Assembly: GCA_025666215.1 (NCBI GenBank)
Contig: CP102593.1
Span: 4,973,001-5,037,000 of the forward strand
Direction: 5' to 3'
DNA: 64,000 nt
Origin: Xanthomonas campestris pv. phormiicola
GTDB lineage: Bacteria > Pseudomonadota > Gammaproteobacteria > Xanthomonadales > Xanthomonadaceae
A model generated the notes under the pieces. That model had not been told where the DNA came from and did not search any database. It saw nothing but the letters and a program-made list of their open reading frames with translations. Positions 53,328-62,603 of this stretch are shown here, one piece after another (position 1 is the stretch's first letter; the number at the start of each line of letters is the position of its first letter). The position numbers and the translations under genes were made by a program.

Positions 53328-54716
53328 TTACCCGCCAACCACCTCGGCCTGCAGCGCGCCGACCACGCTCGGCCACAGTTCCGACACGGTCGGGTGGATC
53401 GGCACCGCCCATTGCAGCGTCTCGAACGGCTGCCCGGCATTGATCAGGTCGAGCACGCCATGGATGGCTTCGTCGCCGTTGATGCCGAGAATCGCCGCGC
53501 CAAGGATGCGGTGGGTCTGCGCATCGGCCACCAGTTTCATGAAGCCGGCGGTCTCGCCGTTCTCGCGCGCACGCCCGACCTGGGCCATCGGCCGCTTGGC
53601 GAACAGCAGCGGACGGCCGCTGGCGCGCGCCTGCGCCTCGGTCATGCCGACCCGGCCCAGCGGCGGATCGGTGTACAGCGCGTAGCCGGGCACGCGCTGC
53701 GACACCCGGCGCTGGCCGCCGTCGAGCAGGTTGGCGGCGACGATTTCGTAGTCGTTGTAGGCGGTATGGGTGAACGCGCCGCGGCCGTTGCAGTCGCCCA
53801 GCGCCCACACGCCGGCGGCACTGGTCGCCAGTTGCTCGTCGACGACGACGTAGCCGCGCGCATCGGTGGCGATGCCGGCGTGCTGCAGACCCAGGTCGTC
53901 GGTATTGGGTTGCCGCCCCATCGCCAGCAGCACATGGCTGGCGATCACTTGCGGCGCACCTTCGTGGCAATCCACCTGCACCGCCACGCCCTGCGCATGC
54001 GGCGCGAACGCGATGCACTGCGCGCCGGTGCGCACCGCCACGCCCTCGCCTTCCAGCACCGTGCGGATGCATTCGGAGACGTCCTCGTCCTCGCGCGCGA
54101 TCAAGCGCGGCTGCTGCTCGACGACTGTCACCTGCGCGCCGAGACGGCGGAAGATCTGCGCGAATTCCAGGCCGATGTAGCTGCCGCCGATCACCGCCAG
54201 GTGCCGCGGCACGTCCTGCAGCTGCAGGATCGAGGTATTGGTCAGGTAGTCGATCCGTTCCACGCCCGGCAGCGCCGGCACATGCGCACGTCCGCCGACG
54301 TTGAGGAAGATCTTCGGCGCACTGATGCACTCCTCGCCCACGCGCAGCCGCTGCGGCGCCTCGAAGCGGGCATGCCCGCGCAACAGGGTCAGCCCGCGCA
54401 TGCCGCCCAGCCACTGCTCCAGGTTGTCGCGCGCGCTATGCGTCACCGCATGCGCGCGCGCCATCACCCGCGCGATGTCGATGCCGACCTCTCCCTGTAG
54501 CTGCACGCCGTAGTCGGCGGCGCGCCGCGCCAGGTGCGCCACGCGCGCGCTGGCGACCAGGGTCTTGGTCGGCATGCAGCCAGTGTTGACGCAGGTGCCG
54601 CCGAGCAGCTGCCGCTCGACCAGCGCCACCTGCATGCCGGCCGCGACCAGCCGTCCGGCCAGCGACGGTCCGGCCTGGCCGGCGCCGACCACGATCGCGT
54701 CGAACGTGCGGCTCAT
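53328..54716 (-). CDS. FAD-dependent pyridine nucleotide-disulfide oxidoreductase (MerA/Lpd-like)
   Basis: 462 residues. FAD loop AIVVGAGQAGPSLAGRL; redox pair C42 and C47 in GGTCVNTGCMPTKTL; NAD loop LAVIGGSYIGLEFAQIFRRL; GVWALGDCNGRGAFTHTAYN; and the C-terminal dimer segment HPTVSELWPSVV with the base His. It lacks the N-terminal HMA domain and the vicinal C-terminal cysteines of mercuric reductase, so mercury reduction is unlikely. The start overlaps the DUF4126 stop as ATGA. Substrate unknown. Confidence 0.9.
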   Translation of the reverse strand: MSRTFDAIVVGAGQAGPSLAGRLVAAGMQVALVERQLLGGTCVNTGCMPTKTLVASARVAHLARRAADYGVQLQGEVGIDIARVMARAHAVTHSARDNLEQWLGGMRGLTLLRGHARFEAPQRLRVGEECISAPKIFLNVGGRAHVPALPGVERIDYLTNTSILQLQDVPRHLAVIGGSYIGLEFAQIFRRLGAQVTVVEQQPRLIAREDEDVSECIRTVLEGEGVAVRTGAQCIAFAPHAQGVAVQVDCHEGAPQVIASHVLLAMGRQPNTDDLGLQHAGIATDARGYVVVDEQLATSAAGVWALGDCNGRGAFTHTAYNDYEIVAANLLDGGQRRVSQRVPGYALYTDPPLGRVGMTEAQARASGRPLLFAKRPMAQVGRARENGETAGFMKLVADAQTHRILGAAILGINGDEAIHGVLDLINAGQPFETLQWAVPIHPTVSELWPSVVGALQAEVVGG

Positions 54717-55177
54717 CGCAGCAGCGCCATCGCCAGCACGCCCAGGCCGATCGCCGCCGCGTCCTCGAGCAGCGCCGCCGGCGGATCGCGGCCGAAACGC
54801 TGCGCCATCGCCGCACGCGCCGCGGCACCGCCATAGGTGCCCAGCACCGCGCCGAGCGCACCGGCGACCATCGCCGCCACCCACAGCCCGCCGCCCAGGC
54901 CCACCGCCGCGCCGCACAGGCCGCCGGTCACGATGCGCGTGCCGAACTGCAGCGGCACCTTGCGGCTGGGCGTGCCCGGCAATTGATCGGTGACGAGTTC
55001 GCCGATGGCCAGCAGCGAGACGATCCACGGCGTGAAGCGCCACCCCAGGAACGCCAGCGGCGTGCCGATCAGCGGCAGCACGCCCAGGCTGGCCGCCCAG
55101 CTGACCACGGCCGGCGCGGTCATCGCGCGCAGGCCAGCGACGATCCCGATCAACAGCGCGACGACGAGCAGGCTCAT
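54713..55177 (-). CDS. DUF4126-family membrane protein
   Basis: 154 residues from ATG 55177 with GGAG eight bases upstream. Four hydrophobic segments and family marks are visible: IGIVAGLRAMTAPAVVSWAA, DQLPGTPSRKVPLQFGTRIV and GAVLGTYGGAAARAAMAQRF. Function unknown; inner membrane. The stop overlaps the start of the disulfide oxidoreductase, so the two are translationally coupled and may act together. Confidence 0.88.
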   Translation of the reverse strand: MSLLVVALLIGIVAGLRAMTAPAVVSWAASLGVLPLIGTPLAFLGWRFTPWIVSLLAIGELVTDQLPGTPSRKVPLQFGTRIVTGGLCGAAVGLGGGLWVAAMVAGALGAVLGTYGGAAARAAMAQRFGRDPPAALLEDAAAIGLGVLAMALLR

Positions 55178-55328
55178 GGCGGCGACTCCGGCAGGTGGCG
55201 AAAGAAACCCGGGACAACCTGGCAAGCGCGGCGTACCGCACGGCAGGCGGCAGCGGCCCTCGAGTATAGGCAGCCCTGCACCGCGCCCGCCATGCCGGGC
55301 CGATTTGCGCACGCACATGCAATGCCGG

Positions 55329-56486
55329 TCAGTGCATTCGGGCCGGCCTTGCTCGCTTGGTTGGGTTCGCTCGCTTGCCCGGCTTCGCCGGCTTGGCTGC
55401 CTTGGCTGGCGTGCCTGCATTGGGGGCTTTGGCTGGTTTCGCTGGTCTGGCCTGCCCGGCCCGCTCGACCGTTTTGCTGGCTTTGGGCAACTGCACGGAT
55501 TTGGCCGCCCCGGTCGCTTTCGCTTTGGTCGCTTTGGTCGCTTTGGTCGGCTTCGTCGGCGCGAGCGGCTTGGCGATTTTCCCGACTTTCGCCGGCTGCG
55601 TTGGCTTGGCCGGCTTCGTCGCCTTCGCGGTCTTCGCAGACCGGCTGGTTTTCGCCGAGCCGGTTGCCTTGTCGGTCGAAGCGGCGACGCCGCCGCGCTG
55701 CGCGCCTGCCTTCAACGCGACCCAGGTCGGCGCGTGATCGCTGGCATGCGCCAGGTCGCGCACCCACCGGTCCACGCCGGCGTCGTGCAGGCGCGCGGCC
55801 AGCGGCGGGTTCAGCAGCAGGTGATCGATGCGCAGGCCGGCATCGCGCTGCCAATGCTGGCGGAAATAATCCCAGAACGTGTAGAGGCGGCGCTCGCCAT
55901 GCACCGCGCGCAGGCTGTCGGTCCAGCCCTGCGCGAGCAGGTCGGCATAGGCCTGGCGGCTTTCCGGCTGCAACAGCGCATCGCGGCGCCACGATGCCGG
56001 GTCGTAGATGTCCGCATCGGTCGGCACCACGTTGAAGTCGCCGATCAGCGCCACCGGATGCGGCAGTGCCACCAACTGCTGCGCATGCCGCTGCAGCCGC
56101 GCGAACCAATCCAGCTTGTAGTCGAACTTCGGTCCCGGGCGCGGATTGCCGTTGGGCAGGTACAGGCAGCCGACCAGCACGCCATGCGCCATCGCCTCCA
56201 GGTAGCGGCTCTGCGTATCGCGCGGGTCGCCCGGCAAACCGCGCCGGCTCTCCACCGGATCGCTGCCCTTGGCGAGCACCGCCACCCCGTTCCACGCCGA
56301 CTGCCCCATCCACAAGGCGCCGTAGCCGGCAGCGTGGAGGTCGGCGATCGGGAAACCCGCATCCACGCTCTTGAGTTCCTGCAGCCCGACGATGTCCGGC
56401 GCCTCGCGCTGCAGCCACTGCAACAGCTGCGGCAGTCGGCTGCGGATGCCGTTGACGTTGTAGGTGGCGATCTTGAGCGTCTTCAT
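55329..56486 (-). CDS. xthA: Exonuclease III with a lysine-rich histone-H1-like tail
   Basis: 385 residues from ATG 56486. Residues 1-258 are a full exonuclease III/AP endonuclease: KIATYNVNGIRSRL, LQELKS with the metal-binding Glu, NGNPRPGPKFDYKLDW, IGDFNVVPTDADIYDP, LRIDHLLLNP and the catalytic SDHAPTWV. From about residue 262 to the end lies a 124-residue tail of Lys, Ala, Pro and Thr in KPAKPTKATK-like repeats, similar to histone H1 or bacterial AlgP/HctB tails. It should bind DNA non-specifically. The enzyme acts in base-excision repair. The low-complexity tail length may vary between strains. Confidence 0.93.
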   Translation of the reverse strand: MKTLKIATYNVNGIRSRLPQLLQWLQREAPDIVGLQELKSVDAGFPIADLHAAGYGALWMGQSAWNGVAVLAKGSDPVESRRGLPGDPRDTQSRYLEAMAHGVLVGCLYLPNGNPRPGPKFDYKLDWFARLQRHAQQLVALPHPVALIGDFNVVPTDADIYDPASWRRDALLQPESRQAYADLLAQGWTDSLRAVHGERRLYTFWDYFRQHWQRDAGLRIDHLLLNPPLAARLHDAGVDRWVRDLAHASDHAPTWVALKAGAQRGGVAASTDKATGSAKTSRSAKTAKATKPAKPTQPAKVGKIAKPLAPTKPTKATKATKAKATGAAKSVQLPKASKTVERAGQARPAKPAKAPNAGTPAKAAKPAKPGKRANPTKRARPARMH

Positions 56487-56562
56487 CGCATGCGCCGTTG
56501 CAGAACCGGCCATCACCTTGGCCCAGCTACGCTCGGCGCATCGTGAAAACCGGCAGGCGCCC

Positions 56563-56760
56563 ATGCCCCCCCTCGACAAGCCGCTGCGCCGCGAACTGGA
56601 GATCGACGGCACGCCGTATACGCTGACCGTGGACCCGGACGGCCTGAAACTCGCCGAGAAAGGCCGACGCAAGGGCCTGGCGTTGCGCTGGAGCGACCTG
56701 GTCAACGGCGACGCCGCGCTGGCCACCGCGCTGCAGGCCTCGCTTGCCGCCGGCAAGTGA
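56563..56760 (+). CDS. Small conserved-looking hypothetical protein
   Basis: 65 residues from ATG 56563, divergent from xthA across 76 bp. It reads LRRELEIDGTPYTLTVDPDG then LKLAEKGRRKGLALRWSDLV, a compact beta-rich sequence with no signal peptide or cysteine. I do not recognise a named family; short proteins of this type occur near DNA repair genes, but that is only position. Confidence 0.65.
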   Translation: MPPLDKPLRRELEIDGTPYTLTVDPDGLKLAEKGRRKGLALRWSDLVNGDAALATALQASLAAGK

Positions 56761-56906
56761 GCAAGCGGCGCGGCATGCGGCGGCTGTCCTGCCGTATGCC
56801 GCGTAGACAATGGGCGCCTGCCGCAGCCGGCGCCGCGCAGACCGCGTGCCGCCCATCCACGCCGGTGGTATTTTCGGCCCGACGGCCATCGGCAAGGAGC
56901 GGACGC

Positions 56907-57392
56907 ATGCAGTCGAACAACGGCACCGATCAGGCGGCAGGCGTTGGCCAGCGGCCGAAACGGCTGGCAAGCCTCGCCGCGCTGGCGCTGGCCGCACTCG
57001 CCGGCAGCGCGAGCGCGCAGCAGGACGCGCTGCGGATCGCGACCAAGACCGTCTATGCGAAGGACACGCCGGAGTGGCGCCAGATCCGCGCGTGGCTTGT
57101 GCAGCATCCCTCGACGATCGACGGCAAGCGCCTGGGCGATCCCGACCAGCTCAGCGCGGTGAGCCTGGACTACAGCGTGAGCCTGCCTGCCGCCACCCGC
57201 GCGGTGCCGCGGCCGCTGCCCTTGCCTGCGACCGGTACGCCCGGCGACAGCATCGCCATCGCATCGTGCGCGCAGGGTTACCTGCAGTCGTGGCACTACG
57301 TGCCGGACGATAGCCCGCAGCACCGCTGGGACCTGCAGTCCTACACGCTGAAGCTGACCGCCGCATGCCCGGATGGCGCCAGCGGGGGCTGA
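56907..57392 (+). CDS. Secreted hypothetical protein
   Basis: 161 residues from ATG 56907 with AAGGAGC upstream. A signal peptide (LASLAALALAALAGSASAQQ) is followed by ALRIATKTVYAKDTPEWRQI and a C-terminal part containing CAQGYLQSWHYVPDDSPQHR with two cysteines. Periplasmic location is expected. No family recognised. Confidence 0.75.
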   Translation: MQSNNGTDQAAGVGQRPKRLASLAALALAALAGSASAQQDALRIATKTVYAKDTPEWRQIRAWLVQHPSTIDGKRLGDPDQLSAVSLDYSVSLPAATRAVPRPLPLPATGTPGDSIAIASCAQGYLQSWHYVPDDSPQHRWDLQSYTLKLTAACPDGASGG

Positions 57393-58180
57393 CCTGCCGC
57401 CCTACGCGAAGATGGCGGCCCGGGTGCGGATCGGCGCGTTTCCGTCGGCCTTTCGCTCGCTGCAGGAGCGGTTTCAACCGCGACCGACGAAGCAGCGCAA
57501 GCACCGCCCCGGCGACGCGTCGGAGCCGATGGCCCGAGACCGCCCAGCGCCCCTTCTGCAGCGCACCCAGCGGGAATCTCCTTGTGGGAGCGACTTCAGG
57601 CGCGACGCGCTTTCCCGGTAACGCCCGTCGCGACTGAACTCGCTCCCACGGATGGCGTCCTGCGGATCGGAATCCCCTGACCGGATCGATCGCCGGCGTG
57701 GCCTGCATCGCGGCCCAAGCGCCCCATCGTGGTTCCTGCCCGGTCCGCCATCCGGGCCTCGCCGCCGCCCGCCACCCGGGCGACGCCTGCGCATACCGGC
57801 GAACCGCGTCCATCGTCGCAGCGTGCGTGGCCGGTCCGCGCGGCTTCGCGCGTTCGATGGAAGGACGCCACTGCGCCAGGCACGCCGCCGGCGCGCTCGT
57901 GCCCTCATGCAATCGCAGGGGCCCTGCGTCCATCCTGCCCAATGCGGCAGCGAACCGGCAGCGGCGCGCTCGTGCCCAGCTGCCTTGCGCGCGCCGTGCG
58001 CCAACGCCACGCGACGCCAGGCAGGGGCATTCATCGTCTCGCGCATCGCACGCCTTCACATGGCCGCAGGGCCATGGCGGACAGGATCTCCCACGCGGCA
58101 ATCGCCTGTCGATTTCCCGCCTTCTCGCACGTCGTATGCAACAAGGCGCCCCTCCCGGCGCGCCGCACCCGGAGGTTCCC
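57393..58180. other. Long gene-free gap with REP-type repeats
   Basis: 788 bp. One partial REP arm (57460-57484) and one full pair (57583-57649) lie in the first third. The rest, 57650-58170, has open frames in several phases but none with a ribosome site or recognisable protein. The DUF1428 ribosome site GGAGG is at 58171. Confidence 0.5.
57583..57649. repeat. REP-type palindrome pair
   Basis: The left arm TGTGGGAGCGACTTCAGGCG (from 57583) and right arm GTCGCGACTGAACTCGCTCC (from 57627) face each other with single changes from consensus. A diverged GGTTTCAACCGCGAC arm precedes them at 57460-57484. Confidence 0.8.
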
Positions 58181-58537
58181 ATGTCGTACGTCGATGGTTT
58201 CGTGCTGGCCGTGCCCACGGCCAACAAGGAGAAATTCCTCGAACATGCCCGCATCGATTCGGTCTTCATCGAATTCGGCGCGCTGCGCGTGCTCGAATGC
58301 TGGGGCGAGGACGTGTCGCGCGGCCAGCAGACCGACTTCTTCCGCGCGGTGGACGCCAAGGACGACGAAACGGTGGTGTTCTCGTGGATCGAGTGGCCGG
58401 ACAAGGCGACCCGCGATGCCGGCATGAAGAAGATGATGGAAGACCCGCGCATGGATCCGGCGGTCAATCCGATGCCGTTCGACGGCAAGCGCATGATCTA
58501 CGGCGGCTTCGTGCCGGTGCTGGAACTGAAAAAATAG
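58181..58537 (+). CDS. DUF1428 protein
   Basis: 118 residues, ATG 58181 with GGAGG six bases upstream. The family is a ferredoxin-like (dimeric alpha-beta barrel) fold of unknown function: MSYVDGFVLAVPTANKEKFL, RVLECWGEDV, DETVVFSWIEWPDKATRD and the end PFDGKRMIYGGFVPVLEL match its usual segments. Cytoplasmic, single gene. Confidence 0.92.
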   Translation: MSYVDGFVLAVPTANKEKFLEHARIDSVFIEFGALRVLECWGEDVSRGQQTDFFRAVDAKDDETVVFSWIEWPDKATRDAGMKKMMEDPRMDPAVNPMPFDGKRMIYGGFVPVLELKK

Positions 58538-58642
58538 GCGCGCAAGCGGTCGGCATGCGACGGGCGCTGCGCCGCGGCAGCGCATGCCGTCCGCGCATGC
58601 CGCTTCATGCCGCGCTGCGACGACGGCGCAGCGCGGGGCGGC

Positions 58643-60793
58643 TCAGAACCTGTAGCTGAAGCTCAGCGTGGCATTGCGTCCGGCGGCGTAGTACAGGTTG
58701 CTGTACTCGTCCAGCACGAAATACTTGCGATCCAGCAGGTTGCCCGCGTTGAACTGCAGCGACGCCTGCGCGCTGAAGGCGTAGCGCGCCATCGCGCTGA
58801 GCAAGGTCACCGAGGCCTGGTCCACGCGCTGCGGACCGTTGGGGCCATCCACCGCGGCGTGGCTGGCGGACTGCCAGTTGGCGCCGCCGCCCACGCTGAG
58901 CCGGTTCCAGGCACCGGGCAGCCGGTAGGTGGTGAACAGGCGCACCAGCGTGCGCGGCAGCGCCGTGCGCAGGTCGGCGCCGTCCGGGCCCTCCAGTTCG
59001 AAATGCGACCAGCCGAACGACGCGCTCCAGTCTTCGCTCAACTCGCCCGAGGCTTCCAGCTCGAAGCCGCGCGAGCGCGTGCCGTCCACCGCCACGTAGG
59101 CCTGGGTCAGGCCGTCGGGCAGGGTCTTGCCGACATCGGCCTCGGCGACGTTGTCCTGGCGGGTATCGAACAGCACCAGCGCGGTGTTGAGGCGGCCGTC
59201 GAAATGGCGGCCCTTGAGGCCGATCTCGCGGCTGCTGCCGAGCACCGGATCGAGGAAGCTGCCGTCGCTGCGGCGGTTGTCCTGCGGGTCGAAGATCTCG
59301 GTATAGCTGACGAATGCGGAATACACCGGGGTGATCGCGTAGATCAGTCCGGCGTAGGGCACGGTCTTGCGGTGGTCGTGGCGGAACACGCCGCTGTACA
59401 GGTCGTCGGTGTCGTTCTTCCAGCGGCTGTAGCGGGCGCCGGCGACCAGCGTCAGCGGCTCGGCCAGCGACAGGCGCGCGGCGGCATACGCGCCCTGCTG
59501 GTCGGTGCGGATGTCGGTGACCTTGTCGGCGTCGGCCGCGAACTGCGGATAAGGATAGTCGCCGTTCCACTGCAGGAAATCGCCGATCGGTGCCAGCGTC
59601 TCGGTGGCGTTGACCCACGACCGCTTGGTGTAGCGCGAACCGCTCAGGCCCAGCACCAGTTCGTGTTCGCGCCCCCAGGCCTGGAACGGCCCGGACGCAT
59701 ACACGTCGAGCATGTTCTGGCGGCCGCGGTCGCGGCTGCGGTAGGCGTAGGGTTCCAGCGTCTCGCCGGTGCTGCGGTTCGGGAAACCGTAGACGTAGAA
59801 CAGCGCCATGTCGCCGTCGGTGGCGCGGTGGCTGGCCAGCGCCCGCAGCAGCCAGCCATTGCCGAACTGATGCTTGAGGTCGGCGAAGGCGGTGGCGGTG
59901 GTGGTGTTCCAGTAGGTCCAGTCCGCCGCGCTGCTGAAGCCGCGCGGCCACTCCAGGAAACTGCCGTCGTCGTAGAACACCGGGTAGGTGCCCCAGGTCA
60001 CGCCCCTGGGCCGGTTCTTCTGGTAGTCGTAGCCCACGCTCAGCGTGGTGGCGGCGCCGAGGTCGGCATCGACCACGCCGTACAGCACGGTCTTCTTCTT
60101 GCTGTAGCGGTCCAGGTAGGAATCGCCCTGCTCGTAGGCGCCGACCACCCGGCCGCGCACGCTGCCGTCGGCCGCCAGCGGCGCGGCGACATCGGCGGTA
60201 CCGCGCAGGGTGTTCCACGACCCGGCGCTCAGCGCTGCGTCGGCCTGCAGCGTGCGGCTGTCGGCGCGCTTGCGCACGAAGTTGATCGTCGCCGACGGGC
60301 TGCCGGCGCCGCTGAGCAGGCCGCTGGCTCCGCGCAGTACCTCGATGCGTTCGTAGATCGCCGTATCCAGGCTGGCATCGGCGGACCCGGAGTTGATCCC
60401 CGGCGCGACCGGCACGCCGTCGTAGGCCATGTTCTCGACCAGGAAGCCGCGCGCATAGAACAGCACCCGCTCGGTGTCGTAGGCATTGGAGGACACGCCG
60501 GTGACGTTGTCGAGCACCTCGCGCACCGAGGTCAGGTGCTGGTCCTCGATCCGCTGCGCGGTGACGATGCTGACCGACTGCGGCGTCTGCTGCGGCGTCA
60601 GCGCCAGGCGCGTCGCCGCCGCGGTCTGTTCGACCGTGTAGGAACCCGCGCGTTCGGCGTTGACGTTGATCGCGTCCAGCGTGGTCGGATCGTCGGCGGC
60701 AACCGATTGCGCCGCGGCCGACACCGCGATGGACAAGCCGACGGACAGCGCGCTCAAGCGCACGGCAGCGGCACGAAGAGGGAAAGCGGACAT
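58643..60793 (-). CDS. TonB-dependent siderophore-type receptor
   Basis: 716 residues from ATG 60793. Signal peptide (LSALSVGLSIAVSAAAQS), then a plug with TPQSVSIVTAQRIEDQHLTS, VSSNAYDTERVLFYARGFLV and YERIEVLRGASGLLSGAGSP, the signature of the siderophore-receptor (FhuE/FpvA) group. The barrel ends NATLSFSYRF. There is no STN domain and no adjacent sigma/anti-sigma pair, so it does not signal through FecR. The ligand is unknown; a hydroxamate or similar ferric siderophore is the family expectation. It is likely iron-regulated, but I could not confirm a Fur box in the 234 bp upstream. Confidence 0.92.
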   Translation of the reverse strand: MSAFPLRAAAVRLSALSVGLSIAVSAAAQSVAADDPTTLDAINVNAERAGSYTVEQTAAATRLALTPQQTPQSVSIVTAQRIEDQHLTSVREVLDNVTGVSSNAYDTERVLFYARGFLVENMAYDGVPVAPGINSGSADASLDTAIYERIEVLRGASGLLSGAGSPSATINFVRKRADSRTLQADAALSAGSWNTLRGTADVAAPLAADGSVRGRVVGAYEQGDSYLDRYSKKKTVLYGVVDADLGAATTLSVGYDYQKNRPRGVTWGTYPVFYDDGSFLEWPRGFSSAADWTYWNTTTATAFADLKHQFGNGWLLRALASHRATDGDMALFYVYGFPNRSTGETLEPYAYRSRDRGRQNMLDVYASGPFQAWGREHELVLGLSGSRYTKRSWVNATETLAPIGDFLQWNGDYPYPQFAADADKVTDIRTDQQGAYAAARLSLAEPLTLVAGARYSRWKNDTDDLYSGVFRHDHRKTVPYAGLIYAITPVYSAFVSYTEIFDPQDNRRSDGSFLDPVLGSSREIGLKGRHFDGRLNTALVLFDTRQDNVAEADVGKTLPDGLTQAYVAVDGTRSRGFELEASGELSEDWSASFGWSHFELEGPDGADLRTALPRTLVRLFTTYRLPGAWNRLSVGGGANWQSASHAAVDGPNGPQRVDQASVTLLSAMARYAFSAQASLQFNAGNLLDRKYFVLDEYSNLYYAAGRNATLSFSYRF

Positions 60794-61027
60794 GGAAAAC
60801 CCCTGAATGAAGTGAGCCGCAGGCAGGCGGCCTGTGCGGATTCTCACGACTGGGGCTGGCAGGAACACGGCTTGCGCGTCGTCAAGTCCGCGCAGTTTAT
60901 CCGAGCGCCGCCGCCGGGACGAGTGCGCCGCGCGCGCGGCGCGGCGTCGCTTGCGACTGAGGCCGGCACCGACGCAGCGTACCCGTTCGGACCGGGCACG
61001 CTGCCTGGCGTGGCTGAGCGCAGCCGC

Positions 61028-61411
61028 TCAGAGAATCGTGCAGAAGCTGACGTAGCGATCGGCGGAGTAGTAGCGCTTGTCGACGACCGACTTCCGGGCG
61101 CCGTCGGTGACCAGGAACACCAGCCGGTAGGTGCCGGCCGGGCCGCCGGGATCGCGCCATGCCTCGCCCTCGTAGCAGGTCTGGCCGCGGCCGGCCTGGG
61201 GCAGGCGTCGCTCGTTGTTGCCGAACACCTGCACGTCGACGGCGCCCGCGCCGCAGGCGGCGATCGGATTGGGCATGGTGATGCAATGGTTCAGGTCGCG
61301 AACGGCTTCGCGCACATAGGTGGGCAGCGTGCCGCAGCTCGGGGCCTTCTGCGCCTGCGCAGCCGACAGGGCGAGGACGGCCAGCAGCGCGAATCTGATC
61401 GAGGGATACAT
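61028..61411 (-). CDS. Secreted barnase/RNase Sa-like protein lacking the catalytic His
   Basis: 127 residues, ATG 61411 with AAGGAG nine bases upstream. A signal peptide ends near AAQAQ. The second half follows the microbial guanyl-RNase pattern: VFGNNERRLP (RNase Sa VFQNRE..LP), CYEGEAW with E81/E83 for the general base, an arginine R96 in AGTYRLVF, and YYSADRYVSF where RNase Sa has a YYT-DHY-TF motif. R119 therefore replaces the catalytic histidine. Five cysteines are present. It may be an inactive homologue, a decoy or a protein with another role. The family match is from memory of motif spacing. Confidence 0.6.
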   Translation of the reverse strand: MYPSIRFALLAVLALSAAQAQKAPSCGTLPTYVREAVRDLNHCITMPNPIAACGAGAVDVQVFGNNERRLPQAGRGQTCYEGEAWRDPGGPAGTYRLVFLVTDGARKSVVDKRYYSADRYVSFCTIL

Positions 61412-61706
61412 CGAGGACTCCTTGAGGACGGATGGATGGATTGCCGCCGATGCGAACAGCACGCAGGCCGCGCACCGGACCATGAGAAGAAACGCCGCCG
61501 CCCATCCGTGAATACCTGATCTGCCGGTGCGCGGCCGCCGATGCGTTCGGCTCAAGCCAGGCATGCCGCACGAGCGCCGGCACTGCCGCTGTGGCGTTGC
61601 CGGCAGGTGCCGGACGCGGCCGCCTCGGCTACCATCGGCGGCGCGCCGAAGCCGGCGCTCGTCTTTCTGCGCACACGACCGCCTCCCGCCGCCCCATCCG
61701 CTGCCC

Positions 61707-62540
61707 ATGAACCACGCCGCCTCGTCCCGCCCCGTCGCGGGCACCGCCCTCGCTGCGCTGCGCGTGGCCGCCAAGCTCGCCGCCTTCCTGCTGGCCAGCG
61801 CGACGCTGGTCCCGCTGCAGTGGCTGTGCATGCGCTTCACCCGCGGACGCGGCGCCTTCGTGCTGCCGCGGCTGTGGTTCGCCTGCCTGCGCAAGGCGAT
61901 GGGCATCCGCGTCGAGGTGGTGGGCACGCCGCGCCGCGGCGGCGGCACGCTGTTCGTCGGCAACCACATCTCGCACTTCGACATCGTGGTGCTGGGCAGC
62001 CTGCTGCGCGCGCGCTTCATCGCCAAGAACGACATGGAACGCTGGCCGGGCATGCGCCGGCTCGGCGCGCTGGCGCAGACCCTGTTCATCAGCCGCCGGC
62101 GGATCGACGCGGCCAACGTGGCGGCGGCCGTCGCCGCGCAGATCCGCCCCGACCACGACGTGGTGCTGTTCGCCGAAGGCACCACCTCGTCCGGCGAGCG
62201 CGTCGCCCCGTTCAAGTCCAGCCTGTTCTCGCTGTTCCTCGGTGGCGGCGCCGACGCCCGGCCATGGACGCTGCAACCGTTCACCCTGGAAGTGCTGTGC
62301 GTCGATGGCCGCCGCCTGGCGCACGGCGGCGAGCGCGACGCCTACGCGTTCTACGGCACGATGCAGGCCGGCGCCCACGTCATGCGCTTCCTGCGCTCGT
62401 CCGGCGCCGTGGTGCGGGCGACCTTCCACGCGCCGATCGCGCTCGACCACGGCGCCGAGCGCAAGGCGCTGGCGCAGCGGCTGCACGCGATCGTGGCAGC
62501 GTCGCTGCCTGCGCCGCGCAGCGACGCCCGCCCGGCATAG
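61707..62540 (+). CDS. PlsC-type 1-acyl-glycerol-3-phosphate acyltransferase
   Basis: 277 residues from ATG 61707. An N-terminal membrane helix (AAKLAAFLLASATLVPLQWL) precedes the acyltransferase motifs: H87-x4-D92 in GNHISHFD, the second block MRRLGALAQTLFISRRRID and the substrate motif FAEGTTSSGERV. It transfers an acyl group to lysophosphatidate or a related lipid at the inner membrane. Similar OlsA proteins make ornithine lipids; no olsB is adjacent, so the acceptor is open. Confidence 0.88.
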   Translation: MNHAASSRPVAGTALAALRVAAKLAAFLLASATLVPLQWLCMRFTRGRGAFVLPRLWFACLRKAMGIRVEVVGTPRRGGGTLFVGNHISHFDIVVLGSLLRARFIAKNDMERWPGMRRLGALAQTLFISRRRIDAANVAAAVAAQIRPDHDVVLFAEGTTSSGERVAPFKSSLFSLFLGGGADARPWTLQPFTLEVLCVDGRRLAHGGERDAYAFYGTMQAGAHVMRFLRSSGAVVRATFHAPIALDHGAERKALAQRLHAIVAASLPAPRSDARPA

Positions 62541-62603
62541 GCCGCACGCGCCGCTGCGGCGCGCCCCGAGGCACCGCGCCGCTGTTCGCGCCGCCCCGCC
62601 GGG

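Noticed and set aside
53328..54716. Mercuric reductase assignment
   Set aside because: No HMA domain, no C-terminal Cys pair and no mer genes nearby; only the general flavoprotein family is supported.
57698..58180. N-terminal extension of the DUF1428 gene
   Set aside because: The frame is open upstream but the ribosome site GGAGG sits directly before ATG 58181, where family homology begins.
60794..61027. Fur box upstream of the siderophore-type receptor
   Set aside because: No stretch close to the 19-bp Fur consensus could be made out by eye.
58607..61519. 970-codon + strand open frame
   Set aside because: Antisense to the siderophore receptor and the RNase-like gene, both well supported.
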